From contig JBILKR010000008.1 in NCBI GenBank assembly GCA_044376575.1, forward strand, positions 31,351-95,350: DNA of 64,000 nucleotides, read 5' to 3'. Positions 1-8,921 of this stretch are shown here, piece after piece; the stretch's first letter is position 1, and every line of letters starts with the position of its first letter. The stretch comes from BA4 sp044376575. Lineage in GTDB: Bacteria; Bacteroidota; Bacteroidia; CAIKAF01. Made by a program: the position numbers and the translations under genes. The notes under the pieces are model-generated. The model was not told where the DNA came from. It was given only the letters and a program-made list of their open reading frames with translations, and did not search any database.

Positions 1-2
1 TG

Positions 3-605
3 ATGGATGATGGTGAATATTATGTAAAAATTGTAAATCATCAAACAGGCTGTTTAAATTATAGTAATTCTTTAACAATTAATTATCATCCTGACATTCC
101 ATTCAATTTTGCGATAGTTTGGAATGGAATCAATGGATATCTTCAATCCAATATCAACGGAAATTATTCTTATCAGTGGATGTTTGATAACGGCTCTGGA
201 TGGAATAATATTCCTGCACCAGCGGGTGCTCAAAGCAATTATACTCCCACGGCAAATGGACAGTATATGTTGGTTGCTACCACTGTTGATGGATGTATCG
301 ATACAACTAATATTTATACGTTTAATAATTTAGGATCTGAAACTTTTGGAGATCTTTCTTCATTGAATGTATTCCCTGTGCCTTCGAGTGGTGAATTGAA
401 TGTTCAGTTACAACTTTCTAATGAAGTTCCTGTTGAAATAAGATTAATGGATATGCTTGGAAAAACCCTATTTAATGATCGTTTTGAAAATCAATCCGGA
501 TTCATATCAAAACAATACAGGATTGATCAGTTGCCATCGGGTTCATACATTTTGGATGTAACACTTCCTTCAGGAAGTTTGCGAAAAAGAGTAATCAAAC
601 AATAA
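3..605 (+). CDS. C-terminal part of a T9SS-sorted surface protein (5' end outside window)
   Basis: The reading frame is open to the window edge, so the first Met here is probably internal and the gene starts upstream. The visible 200 residues hold Ig/PKD-like beta-strand sequence (for example YSYQWMFDNGSGW) and then, from about residue 115, a type A T9SS C-terminal sorting domain: FPVPSSGELNVQLQ, then MLGKTLFNDRF, then LPSGSYILDV, ending RKRVIKQ. Such domains direct export across the outer membrane by T9SS and are normally removed on anchoring or release. The function of the missing N-terminal part cannot be told. A strong terminator follows directly. Confidence 0.85.
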   Translation: MDDGEYYVKIVNHQTGCLNYSNSLTINYHPDIPFNFAIVWNGINGYLQSNINGNYSYQWMFDNGSGWNNIPAPAGAQSNYTPTANGQYMLVATTVDGCIDTTNIYTFNNLGSETFGDLSSLNVFPVPSSGELNVQLQLSNEVPVEIRLMDMLGKTLFNDRFENQSGFISKQYRIDQLPSGSYILDVTLPSGSLRKRVIKQ

Positions 606-609
606 CATG

Positions 610-633
610 AAAAGCCCCGATAAGGGGCTTTTT
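610..633 (+). terminator. Rho-independent terminator after the first T9SS protein
   Basis: Perfect 9-bp stem AAAAGCCCC / GGGGCTTTT with a 5-base loop and a run of T, starting 5 bp after the stop codon at 605. It separates the first gene from the metalloprotease gene at 677. Confidence 0.85.
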
Positions 634-650
634 CATTTGCGAAAAAATAC

Positions 651-658
651 TACATTTG
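651..658 (+). promoter_or_regulatory. Bacteroidota-type -7 promoter element (TACATTTG)
   Basis: Perfect match to TAnnTTTG, the -7 element used by the Bacteroidota primary sigma factor. It lies 19 bp before the ATG at 677 and just after the terminator of the previous gene. No convincing -33 TTTG at normal spacing was seen. Confidence 0.5.
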
Positions 659-676
659 AAAACTAAATAATTTCAA

Positions 677-2497
677 ATGAAATTCTTCTTTACACTAACT
701 ACTATTATTATATTTTCATTTCATTCTTTTGCTCAGGCCCCTCATCACTGCGGAACGGATTATATTCTTCAAAAAGCATTAAAAGAAAACCCGGCAATTC
801 AACAAAATATAGACGCTATAGAAGCCTATACCGAAAAGTATGCTTCAGATAATCAGCATACTGACAAAGCTCTTTTAATTACGATACCCGTAGTCGTTCA
901 TATTGTATATAATACTGCTGCAGAAAACTTATCTGATGCCCGAATTCAATCACAAATAGCTGTTTTAAATCAGGACTTCAGGAGATTGAATGCTGATGCA
1001 TCAAATACGCCATCTGCTTTTGCAGGGCTAGCAACTGATGCAGAAATTGAATTTTGTTTAGCGACCAAAGACCCCAGCGGAAATACTACAACTGGAATTA
1101 CAAGAACCTCCACCTCTAATACTTCTTTTGATATAAATTCAGACAATATAAAATTTACAAGTCAAGGAGGAAAAGATGCATGGCCATCAAACAAGTATTT
1201 AAACATTTGGGTTGGAGACATTACAGGCGGAATCTTAGGATATGCAACTCCCCCGGGAGTTTTTCCGGCAAATCAGGACGGCGTGGTTATCGGTTATCAA
1301 TATTTTGGAACAACAGGAGCATCTGCCCCATATAATAAAGGAAGAACTACTACACACGAAGTGGGGCACTGGTTGAATTTGAAACACATATGGGGAGATG
1401 AATCGGGATGTGCAGGAACAGATAATGTTACTGATACCCCAAATCAGGCGGGAGAAAATTATAGTTGTCCGTCATTTCCAAAAACAGATGCCTGCTCACC
1501 CAGCTCTCCCGGCGTTATGTTTATGAATTATATGGACTATGTGGATGATAATTGTATGAACATGTTTACTGCAGGTCAAAAAACAAGAATGCATGCGACC
1601 GTTAACGGAACACGCGCAAGTCTGTTTACATCCACCGGATGTAGCGGAAGCACCGGTGGCGGTGGTGGCGGTAACAGCAGTTGTGATACTTTGAGTAACT
1701 GGACTTCAGGAGATCAGGCGGTACTTTATACGGTGCCTAATAATGGCGGTTATATCGGTGGACATAATACTTATCAGGATATTTCAAAAGCAGAACGTTT
1801 TACCAACGTCGGCACAAATAAACAGGTAACCAAAGTGATGTATTTATTTGGTGTTGCGGGTGGTTATAATGCATCCTCAAAAATTTCTGCTACCGTATGG
1901 AATGAATCTGGTGGCTTTCCTTCCGCAGAGTTAGGAACCAAAGATGTGTTGGTTTCTTCTTTTGCTGCCGATGTAACAAATCAGGCATATACTATTGTTA
2001 CATTCAATACTCCTATTGCTGTTTCTAATACATTCTATGCCGGTATCGAGTTATATTATGCTCCTTCAACAATTGCTGTTTCTCTTTATTCATCTACCGA
2101 TGGCAATCAAACACCACCTACTGCATTTGAACAATTCCAGAATGGCACATGGTATCGTGTAGATAATACAAATTCATGGCAGTTGGATATTTCATGGGCT
2201 GTATTTCCAATCGTTTGCGATTTAACCTTGGGAACAGAATCAGTTGCCGGATTAGAACAATTGAAAATTTATCCCAATCCAACAGATGGAGTTGTTCATG
2301 TATTGTTTCCTGATGTAAATACATCAGCCATTCGTGTATTTGATATGATGGGAAGAGTGATAAAAAATTCATCGGTTACGCCGAATGAAAACTTTACATA
2401 TTCAATTGATTTGTCCGGAGAGCCGAATGGAATTTATTTTATTGAGGCAACCCAGGGAGGAAAAACAATTACTCAGAAAGTAGTGCTATCAAGGTAA
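677..2497 (+). CDS. Secreted M43 family (pappalysin/cytophagalysin-like) zinc metalloprotease with T9SS sorting domain
   Basis: Predicted 606-residue secreted protease. Residues 1-19 form a signal peptide ending at SFAQ. The catalytic zinc motif HEVGHWLNLKH starts at His227; the position usually Gly in HExxHxxGxxH is Asn, as in many MEP1-like members. A downstream met-turn region (FMNYMDY) fits the M43 metzincin-like fold. A Gly-rich linker near residue 325-332 leads to a beta-rich segment, and residues ~527-606 are a T9SS type A sorting domain (LKIYPNPTDG... ending TITQKVVLSR). It should act outside the cell or on its surface. The menF start codon lies only 2 bp after its stop, so the transcript may run on into the menaquinone genes. 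Confidence 0.9.
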   Translation: MKFFFTLTTIIIFSFHSFAQAPHHCGTDYILQKALKENPAIQQNIDAIEAYTEKYASDNQHTDKALLITIPVVVHIVYNTAAENLSDARIQSQIAVLNQDFRRLNADASNTPSAFAGLATDAEIEFCLATKDPSGNTTTGITRTSTSNTSFDINSDNIKFTSQGGKDAWPSNKYLNIWVGDITGGILGYATPPGVFPANQDGVVIGYQYFGTTGASAPYNKGRTTTHEVGHWLNLKHIWGDESGCAGTDNVTDTPNQAGENYSCPSFPKTDACSPSSPGVMFMNYMDYVDDNCMNMFTAGQKTRMHATVNGTRASLFTSTGCSGSTGGGGGGNSSCDTLSNWTSGDQAVLYTVPNNGGYIGGHNTYQDISKAERFTNVGTNKQVTKVMYLFGVAGGYNASSKISATVWNESGGFPSAELGTKDVLVSSFAADVTNQAYTIVTFNTPIAVSNTFYAGIELYYAPSTIAVSLYSSTDGNQTPPTAFEQFQNGTWYRVDNTNSWQLDISWAVFPIVCDLTLGTESVAGLEQLKIYPNPTDGVVHVLFPDVNTSAIRVFDMMGRVIKNSSVTPNENFTYSIDLSGEPNGIYFIEATQGGKTITQKVVLSR

Positions 2498-2499
2498 GT

Positions 2500-3588
2500 G
2501 TGGACGAAAAAAAATCGTTATTAGACTCATTTTTATTACAAACCAAAAAATATAATTTTTCGGTAGTACTGTTTTCGTTACCGGATGAAAATGAGTTTAT
2601 CTGTTATTTTCAAAACGAAAAACTTGAAAATAAAAATGCAAGTTTTGAATTTCGAATTCATCCGTTTCAACCAGATGTTCAATTTCCTTATATAAAAATT
2701 ACGCCTCAGTTAATTTTCAGATTATCTGAAATTCCTGATCAAGTTTTTGAACTTGCGCCGGTTCATGATGTTGATGGCATGTGGGAATCACTCATCGCCG
2801 ATCCACCGGCAGAAACAATAAAAGAAGATTTTATTACAGGTGTAAAAAAAACAGTTGAGGAAATTAAAAAAGGCTCCTTTGAAAAAGCGATGCTTTCTGC
2901 AATACGAAAAGTAAAATTGCCGAATAATTTTTCAGTAATTCATACGCTTCATTCTATCCGAAAGGCATTTCCATCTGCGTTCGTATCTTTTATTTCTACG
3001 CCATACACAGGCACATGGATTGGTGCTACGCCCGAAACGCTCCTGAAATGTAAAGGGAATGAAATCACAACAATTTCTCTTGCCGGTACACAACTGCAGC
3101 AAAGCGTTAACTCCTGGGGCGAAAAAGAGATTCATGAACAGGAAGTAGTAACCCGATTTATCAAAGAAGTTTTTGACTCATTTGATTTCAAATCAACAGA
3201 AGTGAAAGGTCCGGAAAATTATGAAATCGGAAACCTTATACATTTAAAAACTACTATTACTGCAAAAATAAGCGAGTCTGATAATATTGAACTCATTGAA
3301 AAACTTTCGCAGGCAATTCATCCTACACCAGCGGTAGGTGGTTATCCGGCATCAGATTCAATTCAATGGATACAGCAGATTGAAAAGCATCAGCGATCAT
3401 ATTATACCGGATTTATGGGGCCTGTTGAAGATGGGAATGCACATTTATTTGTAAATCTGAGATGTATGCAAATTCACCGGGGCGAGGGATATTTATATTC
3501 CGGTGCCGGAATAACGCAAGGATCAGATGCAGAAAAGGAATGGCAGGAAACAGCAAATAAAGCACGCATGATTACATCTGCGATCTGA
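2500..3588 (+). CDS. menF: Isochorismate synthase (chorismate-binding enzyme), menaquinone pathway
   Basis: Converts chorismate to isochorismate, the entry step of menaquinone synthesis. The 362-residue protein shows the chorismate-binding fold: WIGATPETLLKC, ISLAGTQ, the HPTPAVGGYP motif, YYTGFMGPV and the C-terminal YSGAGITQGSDAEKEWQE. Members of this family can also be salicylate or enterobactin-type EntC, but menD and menB follow directly, so MenF is the best name. The start is GTG at 2500; no ATG lies in frame nearby, and it is 2 bp after the stop of the protease gene. First gene of menF-menD-menB-menA. Confidence 0.9.
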   Translation: MDEKKSLLDSFLLQTKKYNFSVVLFSLPDENEFICYFQNEKLENKNASFEFRIHPFQPDVQFPYIKITPQLIFRLSEIPDQVFELAPVHDVDGMWESLIADPPAETIKEDFITGVKKTVEEIKKGSFEKAMLSAIRKVKLPNNFSVIHTLHSIRKAFPSAFVSFISTPYTGTWIGATPETLLKCKGNEITTISLAGTQLQQSVNSWGEKEIHEQEVVTRFIKEVFDSFDFKSTEVKGPENYEIGNLIHLKTTITAKISESDNIELIEKLSQAIHPTPAVGGYPASDSIQWIQQIEKHQRSYYTGFMGPVEDGNAHLFVNLRCMQIHRGEGYLYSGAGITQGSDAEKEWQETANKARMITSAI

Positions 3589-3613
3589 TCATTCATTTTA
3601 TTACCTTTATCAC

Positions 3614-5284
3614 ATGCTAAACGGGAAAAAAAATACACCGTGGATAGCACAGATTTGTGCAGAACATCAAATAACAGATGTTTTTATTTGTCCGGGATCA
3701 CGATCGGCACCGCTAACTCTTGCATTCACAAGAAATCCGCAATTTAATTGTTATAGTATAGTTGATGAACGCTCAGCAGGATATTTGGCTTTGGGAATGG
3801 CATTGTCCAAAAAGAAACCTGTTGTTATTGTTACAACATCCGGAACAGCTGCGTTGAATCTTTCACCGGCCGTAGCTGAGGCTTACTATCAGGGCATTCC
3901 ATTGATAGTGATGACAGCAGACAGACCTGCGGAATGGATTGATCAGCATGATGGGCAAGCCATACGACAATCATCCATTTTTCAGTCTTTTATTTATGGT
4001 CAGTATCAACTTTCGGGAGAACTTTATCATGCCGATGATCTTTGGTACACACAACGATTGATGAATGAAATTATCATTGAGTCAAATCGTAAAAAAGGCC
4101 CGGTTCATCTCAATATTTCATTCAGGGAACCATTATATGAAATAGAAAAAATATCTTCCTCAGATGTGAGGGTAATACATGACTTAGCAATAAGTAACAC
4201 CATCGGGCAATCTCATGTTTCTTTGCCTGTTGAATTGATAACAAGTAAAAAATGCTGGATCCTGCTTGGTCAGGATGATTATTCTGCCGAAACGATTGAT
4301 CTGCTTCAGCAAGGGATTAACGAACATCATTGGGTGGTGGCTCATGAAACCATTAGTAACTTGCCGCTTTCAAATTCAATCACCTATATGAATGAAATTA
4401 TTCATTCTCAGATTGAATCTGATTCTGCCCCTGAAATCGTTATTATTTCAGGAAAACAATTCATTTCTAAAAAACTTAAAAAATACCTGCGCTCACTTCC
4501 TCAGTGTATTCAAATATTTGTTACAACTCAGGATGAATGGTCAGATGCATTTCAACAGGTCAGATACATTGCTCACCATTCGCTGTCTGATTTTCTTTTT
4601 CAGTTGATTCAAGCACCTGTTCAATGTGATGCCAATTTTTATAATTACTATTTGAATAAACAAGGTGAGATAAAAAATAATATATCAGATTTCTTGAAAA
4701 CCATTCCTTATTCAGATTTATATGTTTATCAGCAGATTTTTAATTCAATTCCATCGGGTTCAGTAATACATTTAGGCAATAGCACGCCGGTGCGTTATGC
4801 ACAATTATTTTCCGGTAAAAATCAGGAAATGTATTGTAACCGAGGTACAAGTGGTATCGATGGTTCTGTTAGCACTGCTATTGGATATGCCATTGCTGAT
4901 GCGAAAAAAAATCATTTTGTAATTATTGGTGATCTTTCTTTTGAGTATGATATACATGCACTGATGCACGCCTACGTTCCGGATAATATCGTGATTATTG
5001 TTATCAATAATCAGGGGGGAAATATATTCCGCATCATTGAAGGATCAAAGGATGTTGATGAGCTTGAAAAGTATTTTGAAACCAGAATAATAAGGGATTT
5101 TAAAAACATTTCAGCTCATTACGGGTTAGATTATCATATAAGTAAAACCGAAAATGAACTGAAAGAAATAAATCAAAAAATTTCATCATATAAAAAATGT
5201 ATCATTGAAATACAAACAGATCCCGAAGTATCTTCGGAAGTTTATCTGTCATTATTTAAAGAATTGGTAAATAAAAAAAGATAG
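3614..5284 (+). CDS. menD: 2-succinyl-5-enolpyruvyl-6-hydroxy-3-cyclohexene-1-carboxylate synthase
   Basis: ThDP-dependent enzyme joining isochorismate and 2-oxoglutarate-derived succinyl semialdehyde in menaquinone synthesis. The 556-residue length is normal. N-terminal VFICPGSRSAPLTLAF and the TTSGTAALNLSPAVAEAYYQ segment are characteristic of MenD; the catalytic Glu lies in VDERSAGYLALG. The C-terminal ThDP/Mg motif runs from GDLSFEYDIHAL to VINNQGGNIF. ATG at 3614 follows menF by 25 bp and menB starts 4 bp after its stop, consistent with one operon. Cytosolic. Confidence 0.95.
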   Translation: MLNGKKNTPWIAQICAEHQITDVFICPGSRSAPLTLAFTRNPQFNCYSIVDERSAGYLALGMALSKKKPVVIVTTSGTAALNLSPAVAEAYYQGIPLIVMTADRPAEWIDQHDGQAIRQSSIFQSFIYGQYQLSGELYHADDLWYTQRLMNEIIIESNRKKGPVHLNISFREPLYEIEKISSSDVRVIHDLAISNTIGQSHVSLPVELITSKKCWILLGQDDYSAETIDLLQQGINEHHWVVAHETISNLPLSNSITYMNEIIHSQIESDSAPEIVIISGKQFISKKLKKYLRSLPQCIQIFVTTQDEWSDAFQQVRYIAHHSLSDFLFQLIQAPVQCDANFYNYYLNKQGEIKNNISDFLKTIPYSDLYVYQQIFNSIPSGSVIHLGNSTPVRYAQLFSGKNQEMYCNRGTSGIDGSVSTAIGYAIADAKKNHFVIIGDLSFEYDIHALMHAYVPDNIVIIVINNQGGNIFRIIEGSKDVDELEKYFETRIIRDFKNISAHYGLDYHISKTENELKEINQKISSYKKCIIEIQTDPEVSSEVYLSLFKELVNKKR

Positions 5285-5288
5285 CGAT

Positions 5289-6110
5289 ATGTCAAATAGA
5301 AACTGGAAGACGATTAAAACTTACGAAGAAATTAAATTTGATTTTTTTGAAGGTATTGCAAAAATATCTATCAATCGCCCACACAAAAGAAATGCGTTTA
5401 CTCCAAAAACTGTTCAAGAGATGATTGATGCCATGAATATTTGTCGCGACAATATGGATATTCAGAGTGTTATTCTTACCGGAGAAGGCGATGAAGCTTT
5501 TTGTAGCGGAGGAGATCAAAGTGTTCGCGGACACGGAGGATATATAGGATCAGACATGGTTCCGAGGTTGAATGTACTTGATCTTCAAAAACAAATTCGA
5601 TCTATTCCCAAGGCCGTGATTGCTATGGTAAAAGGCTATGCCATTGGTGGCGGTCATGTATTGCACGTAGTTTGTGATTTGAGTATTGCTGCTGAAAATG
5701 CACGTTTTGGTCAAACTGGTCCCAAGGTTGGAAGTTTTGATGGCGGATTTGGAGCGTCTTATTTAGCGCGTGTTGTTGGTCAGAAAAAAGCTAGAGAAAT
5801 CTGGTATTTATGTGATCAGTATGATGCACAGGAAGCCCTGGATATGGGATTGGTAAATAAAGTAGTTTCGCTTGATAAAATTGAAGATGTTACAGTGGAA
5901 TGGTGTAAGAAAATAATGGAGAAAAGTCCTATCGCTATTCGTATGCTGAAATCATCATTCAATGCTGAACTTGACGGACAAGCAGGTATTCAGGAACTCG
6001 CGGGAAATGCAACACTACTATATTATTTAAGTGAAGAAGCAAAAGAAGGTAAGAACGCATTTGTTGAAAAGCGCAAACCTGATTTTTCTAAATATCCAAA
6101 ATTCCCGTAA
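5289..6110 (+). CDS. menB: 1,4-dihydroxy-2-naphthoyl-CoA synthase
   Basis: Crotonase-fold enzyme that cyclises o-succinylbenzoyl-CoA to 1,4-dihydroxy-2-naphthoyl-CoA. Diagnostic sequence: SINRPHKRNAFTPKTVQEM, FCSGGDQSVRG, GYAIGGGHVLHVVCDLSIA, and QTGPKVGSFDGGFG followed by AREIWYLCDQYDAQEAL. The Gly in QTG corresponds to the Gly of the bicarbonate-dependent (E. coli-like) MenB class; the other class has Asp there. The ring-closing Tyr/Asp region and full 273-residue length are present. Starts 4 bp after menD and 12 bp before menA. Confidence 0.96.
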   Translation: MSNRNWKTIKTYEEIKFDFFEGIAKISINRPHKRNAFTPKTVQEMIDAMNICRDNMDIQSVILTGEGDEAFCSGGDQSVRGHGGYIGSDMVPRLNVLDLQKQIRSIPKAVIAMVKGYAIGGGHVLHVVCDLSIAAENARFGQTGPKVGSFDGGFGASYLARVVGQKKAREIWYLCDQYDAQEALDMGLVNKVVSLDKIEDVTVEWCKKIMEKSPIAIRMLKSSFNAELDGQAGIQELAGNATLLYYLSEEAKEGKNAFVEKRKPDFSKYPKFP

Positions 6111-6122
6111 TTAAATTTATTC

Positions 6123-7028
6123 ATGTTGATTGCATGGATCAAAGCAGCCAGACTAAGAACATTGCCTTTAGCGATGTGTGGTATATGTATTGGTAGTTTG
6201 CTGGCTTTACACTTTGGAACGTTTCAGTTGTATGTGATGTTGTTGTGTTTGCTTACTGCTTTTTTTCTTCAAGTGCTTTCTAACTTTGCCAACGATTACG
6301 GTGATTTTAAAAAAGGTACAGATAATGAAAATCGTATTGGTCCGGCACGTACACTTCAGGAAGGGTTGATTACGGAACAACAGATGAAAATAGCGTTGAT
6401 CATTACTTCGTTATTTGCATTCATTTCCGGTTCGGCTTTGATTGTGATATCTCTTCAACATGCAGGATTAAAATCGATGCTCTTTTTTTTAGGACTGGGA
6501 ATAGCAAGTATTCTTGCTGCAATTTTTTACACAGTCGGAAAAAAAGCTTACGGCTATTTTGGTCTTGGAGATATTTTTGTATTTATTTTTTTCGGACCGG
6601 TTGCTGTTTTGGGCGCATATTATTTACATCAGTCGAGCATTAATCTCCCTGTTATTTTTCCTGCAATTTCTTTGGGTGCGCTCTCCACCGGAGTGCTTCA
6701 CATGAATAATATGAGAGATATTATTAATGATAAAGCATCGGGTAAAATTACCATTGCTGTTCGCTTGGGTTTAGCGAGTGGCAAAATATATCATTTTGTT
6801 TTAATGTTGATTGCAGGCTTATCAGCGGCATGGTTTCAGTTGAATTATCTTGAATTTCATATTTTCGGACTTATTCCACTGGTTGTATTAGTTCCACATT
6901 TATATATGGTGTTGAAGACGAATGAACATCAGGCGTTTGACGGGCAATTAAAAATAGTTGTGTTGATATCGGTGCTATATACCATAAGTTTGGGACTTGT
7001 CATTTTTAAAATGAAAGGATGGGTATGA
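6123..7028 (+). CDS. menA: 1,4-dihydroxy-2-naphthoate polyprenyltransferase
   Basis: UbiA-superfamily integral membrane prenyltransferase that attaches the polyprenyl tail to DHNA, giving demethylmenaquinone. Eight or nine hydrophobic helices can be seen. The first Asp-rich motif is NDYGDFKKGTDNENRIGPAR and the second region is NNMRDIINDKASGKITIAVR. Length (301) is normal. It is the last men gene; its TGA overlaps the ATG of the next gene (ATGA), suggesting translational coupling. menC, menE and the final methyltransferase are not in the window. Confidence 0.94.
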   Translation: MLIAWIKAARLRTLPLAMCGICIGSLLALHFGTFQLYVMLLCLLTAFFLQVLSNFANDYGDFKKGTDNENRIGPARTLQEGLITEQQMKIALIITSLFAFISGSALIVISLQHAGLKSMLFFLGLGIASILAAIFYTVGKKAYGYFGLGDIFVFIFFGPVAVLGAYYLHQSSINLPVIFPAISLGALSTGVLHMNNMRDIINDKASGKITIAVRLGLASGKIYHFVLMLIAGLSAAWFQLNYLEFHIFGLIPLVVLVPHLYMVLKTNEHQAFDGQLKIVVLISVLYTISLGLVIFKMKGWV

Positions 7029-7615
7029 TGATAAAATTATCAAGCATAATTTTTTTTCTGTTGACTTCAATTATTTTGATGTCAGCCCAAACACTTTCTT
7101 ATGATGTTAAAGCACTGGGCATGAAGGTTGGTTCAATGAAAATAACAAGAACAGCTTCCGGCTCTAATATTTTATATCAGATTGAAAGTACAAACCATGT
7201 GAGTTATCTATTTGGTGAAATTGATGTGAAGCATTCTTCTTCTGCTTCATTTTTGAATGGGGTGTTACAAAAATCAAATTCTAAAACAGATAAAAACGGG
7301 AAACTTGAAAGTAGTTGCGAAACAGTTTTGTCCGGTTCTGTTTATAAAATCAAAACACATCAAACTACAGCAGTTTATTCATCACCGATTCGTTATTCCA
7401 TTTTTTCCATGTATTATAATGAGCCGAAAGGATTAAAAGAAATATTTTCTGAAGAATACGGTAAAATGGTTCCCATAAATGAGGTTAAGCCTCATCGGTT
7501 TATGGTGTCATTTCCTGACGGAAAAAAATATCATTATGATTTTGAAAACGGAGTAATCAGTGATGTTGAAGTCCCTTCCGCAGTAGGAACCGTGCACATG
7601 CGATTAAAAAAGTAG
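7025..7615 (+). CDS. Small exported protein of unknown function (DUF6134/DUF3108-like) coupled to menA
   Basis: About 196 residues with an N-terminal signal peptide (hydrophobic core to about SAQ) followed by a beta-rich body starting LSYDVKALGMKVGSMKITR. Similar small periplasmic beta-sheet proteins are known in Bacteroidota as DUF6134 or DUF3108-like; I assign this only by general resemblance. An in-frame ATG exists at 7019, but 7025 overlaps the menA stop as ATGA and gives a better signal peptide. No catalytic motif is visible. The gene is convergent with clpX, with only 8 bp between the two stops. Confidence 0.65.
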   Translation: MMIKLSSIIFFLLTSIILMSAQTLSYDVKALGMKVGSMKITRTASGSNILYQIESTNHVSYLFGEIDVKHSSSASFLNGVLQKSNSKTDKNGKLESSCETVLSGSVYKIKTHQTTAVYSSPIRYSIFSMYYNEPKGLKEIFSEEYGKMVPINEVKPHRFMVSFPDGKKYHYDFENGVISDVEVPSAVGTVHMRLKK

Positions 7616-7633
7616 CAGCAGGTTTATGCTGCT
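7614..7633. terminator. Possible compact bidirectional hairpin between convergent stops
   Basis: AGCAGCA and TGCTGCT form a 7-bp stem with a 6-base loop that overlaps the stop codon of the small exported protein (ends 7615) and the clpX stop (7624). It lacks a good T-run on either side, so terminator activity is uncertain. Confidence 0.35.
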
Positions 7634-8859
7634 TTACCTGAAAAATTACTTTTCTCAATTTTTTCTTTAGCGTATGCAGCAGTTATCGTGATGTGCGTTT
7701 CATCAGATTCAGGACTGTTAAACATAATATCATTCATGATGGCCTCACAAATAGAGCGCAATCCTCTGGCACCTAACTTATATTCAATAGCTTTTTCTGC
7801 AATGTACTGCAACGCTTCATCTTCAAAGCTCAACGTTTTTTGATCAATAGAAAACAATTTTTGATATTGTTTAATGATTGCATTTTTCGGCTCTTTAAGA
7901 ATACGAAGAAGTGCATCTGCATTTAATGGATTGAGATGAGTAACTACCGGCAGTCTTCCAATTAATTCAGGAATCAGCCCGAAACTTTTTAAATCCTGTG
8001 GAGCAATATACTGTAGTAAATTGCTCTTGTCAATTTCTAATGTTGAATTTCCATTTACGAATCCGATGGATTGTTTATTGATACGGTCGCTGATTTTTCT
8101 TTCTATTCCGTCAAACGCCCCACCACATATAAATAAAATATTTTGGGTGTTTACAGAAATCATTTTTTGCTCCGGATGTTTTCTTCCGCCATATGGAGGA
8201 ACATTGATTACGCTTCCTTCAAGTAATTTTAATAATCCCTGTTGAACACCTTCTCCCGATACGTCTCTGGTGATTGAAGGATTGTCGCCTTTGCGCGCAA
8301 TTTTATCTATTTCGTCAATAAAAACAATGCCTCTTTCAGCCGCTTGAACATTATATTCAGATGCCTGCAATAATCTGCTTAATACACTTTCCACATCTTC
8401 GCCTACATAGCCGGCTTCAGTTAATACGGTTGCATCTGCAATACAAAAAGGTACATTCAGTATACGGGCAATGGTTCTGGCAAGTAATGTTTTTCCGGTT
8501 CCTGTTTCTCCAACAAGTATAATATTTGATTTGTCAATTTCAACATCATTATCGGTGTTTATTGAATGATGAAGAATCCGCTTGTAATGATTGTAAACGG
8601 CAACGGCAATAACTTTTTTAGCTTCATCCTGACCAATAATATATTCATCAAGATGCTTTTTTATTTGAGATGGAATAAGAAGCTGAATTTGATCAGTAAG
8701 ACTGTCTTTGTTTTTTTGTTTTAATTCAAGCTCTGTTATTTTTTTTGCTTCTTCTATGCAATGGTCACAGATGTTTCCTTCCTGTCCGGTAATGAGCAAC
8801 GACACTTGCGTGCGGGTTCTCATGCAAAAAGAGCAGTGCTCTTCACGTTGTTTTGCCAT
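7624..8859 (-). CDS. clpX: ATP-dependent Clp protease ATP-binding subunit ClpX
   Basis: AAA+ unfoldase that delivers substrates to ClpP. The N-terminal C4 zinc-binding domain is present (CSFC near residue 9 and CDHC near residue 32). Walker A is GETGTGKT, Walker B is VFIDEIDKIA, and the family hallmark GEGVQQGLLKLLEG and sensor-2 region GARGLRSI follow. Length 411 is normal. It lies downstream of clpP on the same strand but a terminator-like hairpin (8881-8907) sits in the 62-bp gap, so it may have its own promoter or rely on read-through. Confidence 0.97.
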   Translation of the reverse strand: MAKQREEHCSFCMRTRTQVSLLITGQEGNICDHCIEEAKKITELELKQKNKDSLTDQIQLLIPSQIKKHLDEYIIGQDEAKKVIAVAVYNHYKRILHHSINTDNDVEIDKSNIILVGETGTGKTLLARTIARILNVPFCIADATVLTEAGYVGEDVESVLSRLLQASEYNVQAAERGIVFIDEIDKIARKGDNPSITRDVSGEGVQQGLLKLLEGSVINVPPYGGRKHPEQKMISVNTQNILFICGGAFDGIERKISDRINKQSIGFVNGNSTLEIDKSNLLQYIAPQDLKSFGLIPELIGRLPVVTHLNPLNADALLRILKEPKNAIIKQYQKLFSIDQKTLSFEDEALQYIAEKAIEYKLGARGLRSICEAIMNDIMFNSPESDETHITITAAYAKEKIEKSNFSGKAA

Positions 8860-8880
8860 AGTGTTTTAATCGTAAGATAA

Positions 8881-8907
8881 AAAAAGGAAGGCATCGCCTT
8901 CCTTTTA
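8881..8907 (-). terminator. Terminator hairpin between clpP and clpX
   Basis: Perfect 11-bp stem AAAAGGAAGGC / GCCTTCCTTTT with a 3-base loop; read on the minus strand it is followed by a run of T. It is 15 bp after the clpP stop and 22 bp before the clpX start. Confidence 0.75.
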
Positions 8908-8921
8908 AATAATGATAGTGC

